The position numbers and the translations under genes were made by a program. A stretch of DNA of 64,000 nt from Holtermannia corniformis (taxonomy: Eukaryota; Basidiomycota; Tremellomycetes; Holtermanniales): the NCBI GenBank assembly GCA_001599935.1, contig BCIJ01000019.1, forward strand, positions 169,296 to 233,295. Direction: 5' to 3'. The first letter of the stretch is position 1. Every line of letters starts with the position of its first letter. Under the pieces are notes generated by a model. It had not been told where the DNA came from. It worked only from the letters and a program-made list of their open reading frames with translations, and ran no database searches. Positions 19,717 through 31,327 of this stretch are shown here, piece after piece.

Positions 19717-21299
19717 ATGGCCGCTTTGGCTCTCCCGATCAAGCGGCCGTCCATCGCTCTCCCGTTGCCCAGCCAGCCTGCGTCCCTGCCAGTCGCTTCG
19801 TCGGGCAAGACACCGCTCAGGCGAGCCTCCCACCTCCCTTCACCTTCTGCCTCGCCAGAGCCCGACGAGGACGAGGACGACGGCGAGGATGACGACGAGG
19901 GCGGCCGTGGGGGCAAGAAGAGCAAGAAGGCGAAAAAGCTCGTGGGCGGGCCGGTACAGGCCGCGGTCGGCCAGGGACCAGAGTACAAGTACAGCACCGA
20001 GATTGCCCAGATGGTCGGTGTGGACGGCTTGCGGGCAGACAGGATGATAATACTGATGCTTGGTGTAGATGTTTGTGTTTGGCGAAGTGCAGGATCCACT
20101 GCCCGAGACGGTCCGGCTAGTCGAGGACGTAGTGCGCGGTCAAGTGATTGAGATTGTGAGTGCACAGCCAAAGATCGTTATCGCTCATACTGACGACCAA
20201 CAGGTCACTCGAGCCCGACTGCTTTCGCATATCCGCAACTCTCGCTTCCTGTCTGCCGAGGATCTCATCTTCCTCATCCGCGACGACCGAGGCAAGGTCA
20301 ACCGATTACGCACCTACCTCTCGTGGAAGGACGTCCGGAAGCGTGCAAAGGACGACAATGGAGCCGACGCAGGCGACGTCGTTGAAGACTTGGGCGAGGT
20401 CGGCAATGGTTCGTCCAGCACGCTGGTAGCACCCGAGCTGACGCGTACACAGACAAGGCCGCTCTCAAGACGCGCAAGCCAATCATCAAACTCCCCTGGG
20501 AGCTCTTTACGTCGTTTTCCGACTTTTTGGCTTCGTTGCCGGCCCATCCAGGTCAATCGGGCGAAGAGGAGGAAGAAGAGGACGAGGATGAGATGCAGGC
20601 GTACGAAGATAGCATCCAGCGGTTAAGGGTCAGTCTGCGCTCGGTCACGGCCACAGCCACCGGCCATCTCATTGACACCCTATAGGACGCCGACGCCGCA
20701 ACCCGTCGCATGACCCGGGAGGAATACGTCCACTACTCTGAATGCCGTCAGGCGTCCTTCACCTATCGCAAGGGTACGTCGTCTCTACCATTGGCCACCG
20801 GTACAACCTGACGCGTACTGCAGCCCGACGGTTCCGCGACTTTGTCAACTTTACAGCCTACCTCGACGTCCGGCCCAACGACGACATCATCGACGTCCTT
20901 GGCTTCCTCTCGTTTGAAATGGTTCGCTCGCTCTGCGTCACCGCGCTCGAAGTCCGTGCGCAACTCGTCGACAGTGCGCCCGAGAACAAGGACGCGCCCG
21001 TTGGGAACCGATCGCCAACCAAGCGATCGGCGGCAAGTCAACTCGAGCCGCAGACGCCATCGAAACGGGCTAAAGGGATCGATGGCGCTGCTCAAGACGC
21101 CGCCGAGGGCGATGACAACACCAGTAGTGATCCCTACACTTCCCTGTTCGCTCCCCCGCCAAGCGCCAGAGCGCCGCTACTGCCCAGCCATATCCTCGAA
21201 GCGTTTGCTCGTATCCAGCGCGCACAAGCCAATCGGCGCGTAGGCGGGATGCGAAACTGGCGCGGCGGCGTCAGTAGAGGCAAAGTTGCGCTCGTGTGA
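19717..21299 (+). CDS. SPT3: SAGA subunit SPT3, 442 aa
   Basis: Six exons: 19717-20013, 20069-20155, 20204-20408, 20453-20628, 20686-20773, 20824-21299. SPT3 is the SAGA subunit with paired histone folds that contacts TBP. After an Asp/Glu/Lys-rich N-terminus the sequence has 'EIAQMMFVFGEVQDPLPETV' spanning exon 1/2, 'LSAEDLIFLIRDDRGKVNRL', 'TYLSWKDVRKRAKD', 'PIIKLPWELF' and later 'FRDFVNFTAYLDVRPNDDII' with 'DVLGFLSFEMVRSLC' (second fold). The C-terminal extension beyond that is low-complexity. It converges on RPD3, with 99 bp between stop codons. Confidence 0.95.
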
Positions 21300-21398
21300 G
21301 TTCCAGAGATGTTTTTTTAGTCTTGTCATGTCCCACACGCTTGATGCCGTTGTATCCTTTGCTCGCTAGCACCCTATGTATAGCAACGCTTGGCCAAA

Positions 21399-23788
21399 TC
21401 ATACAACACTCATCGGGCTCCCCGCGGGCGAACGCCACTCGTCCCCCGTACCGGCCGGCGCCAGCACACCCGGCGCACCAGGCAAGAGCGGCGGCAAGAG
21501 CGAGAACGACGCCTTGCCTGCAAAAAAGGTCCGCTTCTTCCGTGGCTCCTCGGATCCGTTGGGCTCGCTACCCTCAAACCCTGCGACCGACGCCAAGTCC
21601 ATTCGACTTTCCGGGTTGAAGTTTGACGAGTAGGCGGCCGTGTACGCTCGTTGGCTTGCCGCGGCCGCTCTGGCTTTGGCCGCTCGCCGAGCGGCACCCG
21701 TCAACTTTTCCGACTGATGATGACGCTTCGGATCGTCGTAGCCGCCTTGTCGTCGACCTCGAGCCGTTGTCCGGCCTGAAGCATAGATTTCGTCGTCAGA
21801 GTCGACATCCATCCCATTGCCAAGGGGACCTTCGTCATCGGACAGCGAGTCGTTGTAGCGATTCGTTCTGCGGTCGCGCAATAAGCCTGGTTCGTCAGCA
21901 CAGGCACTCGGATCGGTGAAAGCACGCACTGCTGATCCGCTGGTCGATCTCACTCTCCGGCGAGTCGAGCTCATCCTCGCGCGTGACGCCAATCGCCCGG
22001 CCAACGGATCGGCCTGGTACACTGCGGATCTGCACGCCGGGCGCATGCGGCAAGTTGCGAAGATTCTCAAGCACGCGCACGCGGATGTTGTCGAGATATT
22101 CCGGCGTGTTGTGGTTGTCCATATTGTTCGGCAAAACCTCGAGCTTGTACTTTGGACCATAGTATTCCAGGCTGTGGGGCATGAGCCAGCAATCGTGGGC
22201 CATGTCAAGACGTACAATTGGTTGTATGGCAGGTTTTCATCCAGAGCCCGGTCGCACATGACGGCCGTCTCGTACGTCCAAGCGCGAGCAACGTTTTTGC
22301 TATCAACGTCAGCTTGGTGCTGCTGGGGTTTGCTCACACTGACGTCGTGTAGCCACCGCCACCGAGCATCATTGTTGGCAAGTTGAATGACTTTACAAAC
22401 CGTGCACACTCGGCGTGGCCTGTCACGTCAGTCTCAGTGTTTTGCAGATGCGCAAGCTCACCCTCCAGTGACAAGTTGAAGCATCCCAACTTGTCGCCCG
22501 CAAGCGAGTCTGCACCGCATTGCAGCACAACCGCACCCGGTCGATAATAGTCCATGATATGTTGGATCACCTGCGCCGTTTGATCAACTTGGCGCCGTAA
22601 CTGAACGAGATCACGCACCGGCTTGAAGATGCTCTGGAAGCTTTCATCCGTGATGCCGTCACGCAATGGCACATTGACCGCATAACCCTTGCCCCGACCT
22701 ATGCCAGCATCCTGCCAAACGTCAGAACAAGACAAAGCCTCGAGGATGGAACGCACCCTAACGTCTCCGGTCCCAGGGAAGAAGTCTCCAAAGCGGTGAA
22801 AGCTGCAAGACATGACACGGTCTGTACTGTAAAAGGCCTCTTCCACGCCGTCTCCGTGGTGGACGTCGACATCGATATACAGCACGCGAGGGTGGATACT
22901 AAGGCGTATGTTAGTTGTGTGGCCCATGAGTCCATCCGATGACGCACCGTAGCAGCTCCAGAATACCCAGCACACTGAGTCCCGACGCGGTCAGCTCACG
23001 CTATGGTTTACGTTGCGGTCTGACGCACATATCGTTGATATAGCAGAACCCACTAGCCTCGGTCTTTTTGGCATGATGCAAACCGCCCGCCCAGTTGATT
23101 GCAATATCCGCTTGGCCAGAGTTGAGTCGCTCGGCAGCCCCTGCGTCCGTCAATATCAAATGTCTCGCTGGTACCAACGACCGCACGCACCTATAGACCC
23201 GCCGGCAGAAATCGAGCAAAACTCAAACAAGCCTTCAAACGCCGGGCAATCTTCGCCAACCAAGCCTGTGCCAACGATCAGTATCAGTAACACAGTCAGA
23301 AGGGCTCGACTCACACTTTGTCCCACCCTGTGTCATCTCCTGTACTGTTTCGGGCGTAACGGCCTGTAGAAAGTCTACGTATTCGTCCGAGTGGAAGCGG
23401 GTGAGCTGCGAGGGCGTCGCTCGGATAGGTCGCTGTGAGCGCCAATCAGCCAAATGCTGAGACTGTGAAACGCAGACGTTACGCACAAAGACCTCCATTG
23501 AGCTCAGCAAGTCGTAGTTCAACACCAGGTTGTGTGTCATCCTGATCCGATGCGGCTTCATCGGATGGCCCAGACCGTACGTGTAGTTTCCCACGTCGTC
23601 TTATCAGTCAGCAAGCATCTCTGATCAGTCGGAGCGCCAAGCCCACCATCATAGTAGCTGGTCTCGGTGTCAGCCTCGCTCAGTGCAAGCACGCCGATCA
23701 CTCACTAAGCCACCCTTTTCGACGAGCTGGCCGCAACAGCCTGGTGTCTGCTATCCAGCGGCGCATAAGCCTCTGCGTTCTCCTTCAT
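21399..23788 (-). CDS. RPD3: Class I histone deacetylase RPD3, 590 aa
   Basis: Fourteen exons (minus): 23788-23706, 23657-23647, 23599-23487, 23432-23315, 23265-23191, 23140-23029, 22974-22948, 22898-22757, 22711-22619, 22570-22462, 22419-22344, 22299-22216, 22171-21930, 21886-21399. It removes acetyl groups from histone tails in repressive complexes. Seen: '[20 protein letters not shown]', '[19 protein letters not shown]', '[18 protein letters not shown]', '[14 protein letters not shown]', 'MMLGGGGYT' and '[14 protein letters not shown]', covering the zinc and charge-relay residues. Exon 2 is an 11-nt micro-exon that restores YYYDDDVG. The C-terminal about 180 residues are low-complexity and acidic/basic, as in fungal RPD3. 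The upstream frame stays open, so a longer N-terminus cannot be excluded. Confidence 0.95.
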
Positions 23789-23998
23789 CCTCTGCTTGAT
23801 CTCGTTGCGTGGTACCGTCGTCGCTCGCCCGACAAAGCAAGGGCTCGCTTCGTTTGGTGTTGGTGCGATGTCACGTGACGGCGCCAATGTCTCAGCCAAA
23901 GTGCGAATGCTCTGCATTCCTAGGCGATCCGGTCGTCTGAATGCAATGCCCGACTGATTCCTCATCTACTCATGCTATACCGTTCTCCCTCGTCGTGC

Positions 23999-26652
23999 TC
24001 AGACCGAGCCCGAGCCCATCTCCCGCATCAACCTGGACAGCACCTCTTGCGTATCACGCTTCCGGACCTCGAGGTCGGTATCGGGACTCCAGACGCGCGC
24101 ACCCGCCGCCGTGCGCGACGTGACCGTCTCTTGAGAGCTAAAGTTACGACTGAGTGATTCTCGGATTGGCGGCGTCTGCACCTTGGCGTCGACGAGGACA
24201 GGGTGATCCGTCTGCGCGCCGCGCTCCTTGAACCGCCGTGGCGCGTCTTGCTCCTCGTCTTCGTCGTCGCCGTCGTGTGAGGCTTCACTTCCTCGGTCTT
24301 CGGATGAGGAACGTGAGTGTGTATGCGTGTGATGGTGCGATGACGACGGAGGGGAGTGGGAGCGAGAGCCCGTCGAGACAGACTCGGTGCGTGGTGTCGA
24401 GCCACTGGAACCGGGTCCGCGGCGCTGACGGAAGCCAGAGCCCGGAACGGCCGCGAGCCAGGTTGCATACTGCGCAATCTGTGGGATGCCGTCCCAAGCG
24501 TTCGAGTAGGACGCCAGCGCATCCGCCATGCCTCGTGGAGGCGGGTGAGGCGGCGAGACCGACACTGGCGGTGACGGTGGCTGTGCTGCCTCGGGTCCGA
24601 CTGAAGCCCTGACCGTGCGCTGCGTGTAGTCCGGCGGGCTCTCCTCGCCAGGCGGGAACACTCTGCCAATCTTGCGCTCAGTCTTGGCCGTCTCCCATGG
24701 AAACACGGGCTGCAAGTTGCGGCGATCCGGGACCGTGGTCGTATACTCTTTGTACCAGTCGTCGTGCCGGACATGCTCGGGCAACACTGGGTAGCCGCGG
24801 TCCGTCTGGAACGGCGGTTGGTGTCCCAGTTCGGCCACGTCGGTATCCCACGCGTTCGAGTAGTTGCCTTGCAGAGGCTGTGCCATCTCTGGCCCGGCGT
24901 GCGCAGGCGGCGCAGAGTGCACCGCGTCCCAATGAGACGACGTCGGTGCTGGCGCGTCATCTGGCAGCGGCGTCGGTAGCGTGATCAGAGGTGATGTTGC
25001 GATCGACGGCTCGAGTGGCTCGGCTGCGGTTTCCGGGGACGCAGGGACAGGCTTTGCTCGCAAGAGGTCGACGCGGCCCTCGAGCGGCATCGAAGTGTAT
25101 GCACCGACGCCATCGGCACTCTTGCTTGTCGTAAGCTGATCTAGCGGAACACTGTCGACCGGTTGCTGGGCATACGCGAGAGCGGCAGGTTGGTTCCAGA
25201 TGGCGACTGTTTCCGGCACATGGAAGCGCTTGAGGCGATCTGGCTCGTGTGCGCTCGCCGGTCGGCAATGGGCATCGTACACGGCGAACCAGCGGTCGAT
25301 CAATGCGGGATCTGGTCATGTCAGCTTTTGGTCGAGGTTAGTTAGACGGGGCGGGATTAGCCCGGCACGGTCGCGACAATTATGCCCATGATGCAGGAAG
25401 ATTTTTCAACGGCAGGCTGCAACGACTTGATAGAATCCACTGTCGCTGCTTACCGTGAGCAGCTCACACGGGTCTCCACGAAGTCGAAGCCAGACCACAC
25501 CCAGACCAAACCCAGCCAGTCGTGTTCGCAGCAGCCGCGGCGCGTGTTGCTTGAGCCAGCACGGCGACCAGCCCCAATACGCAGCCACAACTCCAAAACC
25601 GCCACTCACAGTCAAAAGCCTGCTTGCTGCTCTCGGGCACTGGGGCCTTTACCGGCCTAGACGACAACACGTGCCAGGGCTTGTGCGGGCCGATAAAGTG
25701 AACGAGGCTGATCTGGGCACCGTAGCGTTTGTAGGCGGGTGCATAGCTATGAGCAGGGTGTCAGCGGGAGAATACGGTCGAGCGGACACGGCGATGCTTT
25801 GGACACGATCGCAGGTCGGGAATCCCGAGTCGGTCGTAGAGAAACCACGACTCACGTATAAGCTGCCGATGGGGTCGTATTGTATCTGATCAGAGCCGTC
25901 AGCGCGCCAGCTCGGCATCACATCACTCGATCTGACGCACGTAAAGCTGAGCCGGTGCCAATCGCCGCCTCGCGCTCCCGGCGCAAACCACTCATTCAGC
26001 AAACCCTGATCAGCGCCATCAAAGCTCCCCTCGCCGCCCTCGTGCCTTAGCAATGCGTTCAACCCGTCCCAATCGCCCTTTGCAGCCTCGTGTTGGAGAT
26101 CGACGAGGATGACGCCCGAGTTGAAGCAGTCTGGCCATCCTGTATCTGGGGATGCGGCGATGTGGGTGTCGGAGGGGAGCGTGAGGGTGAATAGGTGGGA
26201 GAGTGGACGGAGGGGAAGGGTATCGGCGTCTAGGTAGAGGATACGAGAGAAGAGTGAGGATAGGCGGAAGAGGTGGAGCTTGGTCAGAGCTGTCGAGAGG
26301 TCTGGCCGGTCTGTGAGGTGTTAGCGCTAGTTTATGCGATGCGGCGCCAGATTGAGATGCCATCACCTAGCAACCGGACGGTGCCAACCGACTCACTCAT
26401 CAACTCCAATCCTTGCGCCCCACTGTGCCCACTCAGTATCACTTCCACACCAATCACGAGATCAAAAGCCCGCCTGAGCTCCTTGATGGCTGCCACATCG
26501 ACCGTCTCGGGCGTGACCAAGCAGACCGTCTTGGCCTGCGCATCTCCATGCAGATCCCGGAGTGCGTGTGCGAGTACGAGGGCGCCGGGGAGGTAGGATG
26601 TGGTCGTGAGCAGTGTCACGAATGCGTTGGGTTTCGCCGGGGGAACGGCCAT
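23999..26652 (-). CDS. GLG1: Glycogenin glucosyltransferase, 711 aa
   Basis: Five exons (minus): 26652-26367, 26310-25941, 25885-25856, 25746-25610, 25311-23999. Glycogenin self-glucosylates to prime glycogen and then binds glycogen synthase. The GT8 domain shows 'FVTLLTTTSYLPGALVLAHA', 'LYLDADTLPL' (DxD metal site), 'DCFNSGVILVD', 'DQGLLNEWF' and 'LVHFIGPHKPW'. The long tail carries two 'YSNAWD' blocks with nearby tyrosines (YSNAWDTDV and YSNAWDGIPQIAQYA), a 'FPWE' motif, Ser/His-rich filler, and a C-terminal helix, 'TQEVLSRLMREM', likely to bind glycogen synthase. Intron 4 is 298 bp, far longer than the rest; I found no exon in it that keeps the frame. The paralogue number (GLG1 or GLG2) is arbitrary. 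Confidence 0.92.
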
Positions 26653-27491
26653 GGTGGTGGGTGATGGCTAGCTTGCGAGCTGTGAGCTCGAGCGGCCGTC
26701 TGGTGGTGGTGGTGTTGGCAGCCTAGTCTACTAGTGCTGTCCCTACGCCCTTGCCCCTGTTGACTTGTGTACGGTACAGTGCAGGATGTTGCTTTGCTGG
26801 TGATCAGGGTCGAGTTGCCGTCTGGTGTCCCCAAACTCCAAACTGGGCACCACCAACATACCGTTACGTAACAACCGGGGACAGTGGCACTACCGCAGCG
26901 CGCACAGCGCTGTCTGATAGCTTTATCTAGGAGCGCTACTCGGTGCGAACCGAGCTGCGCGCTGCGATCTGCGCTCCAGAATGTCAACAGAAGATGCACA
27001 GACGGCGATCGGAAGATGAGCGCACCGAATGCGAACATCTCAGGCACACGTGGTCGGCGTGACGGGCTCGGCTCGCGAGATTCTTAGCGCGCCGACAGCG
27101 ACGAGCAAGTTGTCCTGCATCCGGCTGTACCACCTTTGTTGTATGTAGTCTGCTAGTGCCTGCAAAGGGAAACAGGCCAGTATCCTGTCAACGGAGATTG
27201 CGCAGTCAAAGGTGAGGTACCTGCGGAGCGGCAGCCGGAGCGGCAGCCGCCCAAAGTACCTGACAGGGTGGGCGGCAGACCATGTAGACACCGAAAGAAC
27301 CATTTCGTCACACATTGAATGAAAGTTAGCAACGTCGGTGCTCACCAAAGAATTCTGCAAAGGTTCAATGAAAGAGTGCAACAAAGATGACGATCAAGCC
27401 AAAAGGTAGGTCCTCACCGATGAGCAGGAAGTACGATGACACTATGGATGTGCTTTTTGGGGGTGGGAGAGTAGGATACACGTGAGGGGGT
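26653..27491. other. Intergenic, contains a candidate structured RNA element
   Basis: The region lies between the start of the glycogenin gene and the end of NSR1, both on the minus strand. Open frames here (such as 26884-27087 plus and 27040-27384 minus) have no supporting pattern. A nested hairpin at 26930-26977 and a tandem GCGGAGCGGCAGCCG-like repeat near 27225-27255 are the only structures noticed. Confidence 0.45.
26930..26977 (+). ncRNA. Candidate nested stem-loop (closing stem plus GCGA tetraloop hairpin)
   Basis: GGAGCGC (26930-26936) pairs with GCGCTCC (26971-26977). Inside, CTCGGT (26939-26944) and ACCGAG (26949-26954) pair around the GNRA-type loop GCGA. The remaining CTGCGCGCTGCGATCT is unpaired or weakly paired. 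No known RNA family recognised; a tRNA is excluded by size and missing arms. Confidence 0.25.
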
Positions 27492-29093
27492 CTAGTCGAA
27501 CGAGATCTTCTTGCCTTCGGCCTGGACGATGCCGCCGGTACGGGCACCGCCGCGGGGGGCACCACGTCCACGACCACCGCCACGACCGCCTCGGTCACCA
27601 AAGCCACCGCGACCGCCGCCGCGACCGCCACCACGGCCACCACGGTCACCAAACCCGCCGCTAGAGGTCGGATCAGTACTGACGGCGAGCAGAAACCGAG
27701 CGGGACTCACCGGCCACCACCGCGACCACCACCGAAACCACCGCGACCGCCACGGTCACCGCCGTCATTGTTCTTTGGCGGGGCAAAGTCGAGACGGATG
27801 TTACGGCCTGCAATGTCTGCGCCGGCAAGGGCGTCCTTTGCCTTCTTGGCGGCCTCGATGTCGCTGAACTCGACGTAGGCAAAGCCCTTGGGCGCGCCCG
27901 TCTCGCGGTCCGTGATGAGACGGACGGAAGCGACGTCACCGTGGTCGCCAAAGGCCTCGTACAGCATGTTGTCGTTGACGTCGAACGAGAGGTTGCCGAC
28001 CCAGAGCGTGGTCGCGGGCGGGTTCTGGCGGTCACCGAACGCCTGGGCGCGCTTCTCCGCGTTGGGGGGCGGGCGCGGGTTGGCGTAGTTGACCTTGATG
28101 GCGCGACCGTCGACCTCCTTGCCGTCGAGGGCAACGGCCTTGGCTGAAGCCTCGAGCGTGGTGAACTCGACGTAGCCGAAGCCACGCGAGCGCTGCGACT
28201 CGCGGTCAATCATGACCTTTGCTGAGACGATTTCGCCACACTCTGCAAACTCGGACTGGAGCCACTCGTTGTCAATGTTCCAGCTGAGCTGGCCGACGAA
28301 CACGTTCGGGGTCGCCTCTTGCTCGCCCTCGGCGGGGACCGTCTTGGCCTTCTTGGCGGGCGCCTCGGCCTCGTCGTCAGCCTTGCGCTTGCCGTTCGTA
28401 GCGGCGGCGGCCGGCGCTGCCTTTACTTCGTCGTCGTCCGAGTCGGAGCTGTCGTCGCTGTCCGACGACTCGGCCTTGGCGGCCGTGGCGGCAGCAGGCT
28501 TGGCTTCCTCCTCGTCATCCGAGCTGTCAGAGTCGTCCGAGGACTGCGAGGGCGTTGGCAAATGTAATCTAGTGTCCAGAGAACCACTGACCTCGGCGGC
28601 CTTGGCAGCAGCAGCAGGCTTGACAGCGGCGGCCTTGCTAGGCTCCTCGTCCTCGGAGCTCGACTCGTCGGACGAACCTGAGAACGACTCGTCCTGTGAT
28701 TGTGTGCGTTAGCACCTTGAAAATTGACATCCACCACAGCTCACGTTGGCAGGGACACCAGCCACGGGGACAGCAGCCTTGGCTGGCGCCTCGTCCTCGC
28801 TCGAGTCGTCCTCGCTCTCCTCGGACGACGACTCTTCAGGAGTCGGCTCCTTGGGAGGTGGCGTCGGCTCCTTGACTTTCTTCGACTTTTTCGACTGTGC
28901 GTGCGTGTGATCAGTTGGTATTCTCAAGTGGCCAGGCAGGACCGACCTTCTTCTCCTTCTTGTCCTCCTTGGCGGCTACGGGGGCGGGAGCGGCCTCGAC
29001 CTTTTCAGCCTTCTTGTCCTTCTTGGCCTTCTTGTCGGCCTTGACGGGCGCGACGGGGGTAGCCTCTGCCTTGACCTTTGATGACTTTGCCAT
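27492..29093 (-). CDS. NSR1: Nucleolin-like nucleolar protein (NSR1/GAR2 type), 466 aa
   Basis: Five exons (minus): 29093-28947, 28894-28745, 28693-28592, 28543-27711, 27660-27492. The protein has a Lys/Ala-rich N-terminus, several blocks of alternating Ser and Asp/Glu (casein kinase II-type, for example SSDSDDSSDSDDDE), a nuclear signal (AKKAKT), and two RRMs. RRM1 has 'NVFVGQLSWNID' and 'RGFGYVEF'; RRM2 has 'TLWVGNLSFDVND' and 'KGFAYVEF'. It ends in a Gly/Arg/Phe (RGG) tail split by the last intron. This is the NSR1/Gar2/nucleolin layout, acting in 18S rRNA processing in the nucleolus. It is divergent from IDH2. Confidence 0.93.
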
Positions 29094-29419
29094 TGTGGAT
29101 GAGTAGGATGGTATAGGAGGACGGAGGGGAGAAGGTGGATGCAGTCCACAGTGGCCGATTGAAATTCTCGAGCGGGAGGCGCCATCGCCAAAATATTCAT
29201 TATTACGTAACAGTGGCGGGCGATGTTAGGCTTGCCGTGGGCGGTGTTAGTTGGCTGGGGTGGCGGTGTTATGGAGGCCCGGATAGGCCCGCGCACATCG
29301 GCAGTGTTCGGCTTGCGTCGGTGTTTGCATTCGGCCTCGACGAAATCACTGACAGCGCTGTGCTCGACGACGGCTTCTCACCGCATCCCTCTCAGCTCGC
29401 ATCCACTCCCAAACCAACA
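29094..29419. promoter_or_regulatory. Divergent NSR1/IDH2 promoter region
   Basis: 326 bp between the two starts. No TATA box seen on either strand; ATTACGTAACAG near 29202-29213 contains a palindromic TTACGTAA-like core that could bind a bZIP factor. That assignment is inference. Confidence 0.35.
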
Positions 29420-31144
29420 ATGGCATTCACCAGGCCGACATCGCGCGCGCTCTCGGGTGCCGTGCGCTCCTTCCAGGTCAGCCCTCGCATCGCATCGCAT
29501 CCGCCTACCCCGCAAGCTGACACCGTTGGTGTTTAACAGGCCGTCAGGCAGTACAACAGTGCTTTCCAGAGCTCGACTCCGACTTCGGCTTTTGCGGGCA
29601 AGAAAGAGGCTAATGTATGTGTATTGTGCGAGGTGGAAAAGGAGAAACCGTGTTGATGGTGCGGATTGTTTAGGGCAACTACAACGTCACCCTCATCCCT
29701 GGTGACGGTATGTGACTCCAGCTCGATGTCAGTACTCGACGCTGACGTATCGCAGGTATCGGTCCCGAGATCAGCGAGGCCGTCAAGGCCATCTTCACCG
29801 CCGCAAAGGTCCGTCCTCCCTTCTCACTTCCACTGGCACCAACTAACGCATACAGGCCCCCATCCAATGGGAGGAAGTCGACGTGACTCCCATCCTCAAA
29901 GACGGCAAGACGGTCATCCCCGACAAGGCCGTCGACAGCATCAAGAAGAACACGGTCGCGCTCAAGGGCCCGCTCGCGACCCCGATCGGCAAGGGCCACG
30001 TCTCGCTCAACCTAACGCTCCGTCGTACTTTCAGCTTGTTTGCCAACGTTAGGCCTTGTGTCTCGATTCAGGGCTACAAGACGGCGTACGACAATGTCAA
30101 CACGGTCTTGATCCGTGAAAACACCGAGGGCGAGTACTCTGGTATCGAGCACGAGGTGGGTCCCGCGGACCGCGTTAGCGCCAGCTCAAGGATACTGACA
30201 CAATCTGGTAGATTGTCGACGGCGTCGTCCAGTCGATCAAGCTCATCACCTACGAGGCGTCCGAGCGCGTCGCCCGCTATGCGTTCCACTACGCGACCGA
30301 GTCGGGCCGCAACAGGGTCACCGCCGTCCACAAGGCTAACATTATGTGCGTCCGGCTGACCCCCGCAGCAGCAGCTCACACCCTGCAGGAAAATGTCGGA
30401 CGGCATGTTCTTGACGGCTTGCCGTGCGGTTGCCAAGGAATACCCTCAGATTGCGTACGACGAAGACTTGCTTGACCGCGCTTGCTTGCGGGTGAGTGGC
30501 CGAATCGTCCACCATGATGGTACACACTAATACTCGCGGCAGATTGTGCAAGACCCCAAGCCGTACGCCGACCGTGTCATGGTCATGCCCAACGTCAGTT
30601 TCCTAATAGCTTTAGGAAGGCACAGCTCACACTCTCCAGTTGTACGGTGACATCCTGTCCGACTTGTCAGCCGGTCTCATCGGTGGTCTCGGTCTCACCC
30701 CGTCCGGTAACATTGGCAAGGTCGGTCCCTGCCTACCTCTGTCTTGCATCTAAACTAATCATAATCCAGCACGCCTCCATCTTTGAAGCCGTGCACGGTT
30801 CCGCGCCCGATATCGCCGGCAAGGGCCTTGCGAACCCGACGGCGCTCCTGCTCAGCTCCATCATGATGCTTCGGTCAGTCGCCGTCCAACAGGTTGGTAG
30901 CCGTAGCTGATATGTGGTAGTCACATGGGTTTGACCGAGGTCGCCGACAACATTGAAAAGGCTGCTCTCTCGGTACGTTTGCCGTGTCGAGGCGAACAGC
31001 AGCGACGGGATACCGCGACGCTACGAAGCAACGGTGCTGACGCCCTCATAGACCATTGCCGAGGGCAAGCACATTACAGGCGACTTGGGCGGCAAGGCCT
31101 CGACCAAGGAGTACACTGACGCCATCCTCGCAAAGCTCCAGTAG
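29420..31144 (+). CDS. IDH2: Mitochondrial NAD-dependent isocitrate dehydrogenase subunit 2, 378 aa
   Basis: Twelve exons: 29420-29476, 29540-29614, 29674-29707, 29756-29808, 29856-30155, 30212-30345, 30389-30491, 30543-30593, 30640-30720, 30770-30873, 30921-30972, 31052-31144. It is part of the citric-acid-cycle enzyme of the mitochondrial matrix. The N-terminus is a basic, Ser/Thr-rich targeting sequence. Motifs: '[16 protein letters not shown]', '[20 protein letters not shown]', '[14 protein letters not shown]', '[14 protein letters not shown]', '[17 protein letters not shown]', '[15 protein letters not shown]'. The catalytic-type residues and the 'GPLATPIG' block match the IDH2 rather than the IDH1 subunit. 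All junctions are in phase. Confidence 0.95.
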
Positions 31145-31327
31145 CGCAATGTATCGCTTCTATCTTGAGCCGATGCCGCTTGTAGACTTCACATTGACAT
31201 CACTTTCTACAATCGTTTCCTGTTTGCATTCACATGGCTCTGCCTCGATTCTTGTCACGTTTCGGTCGACTGATCAGCGTCAGCTCCAGCACCAGCTCGG
31301 TCCAAGCGAAACACCCACCTCGCTCCG

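Noticed and set aside
27225..27255. Tandem GCGGAGCGGCAGCC-like unit as a minisatellite
   Set aside because: Only two imperfect copies are present, too few to call a repeat array.
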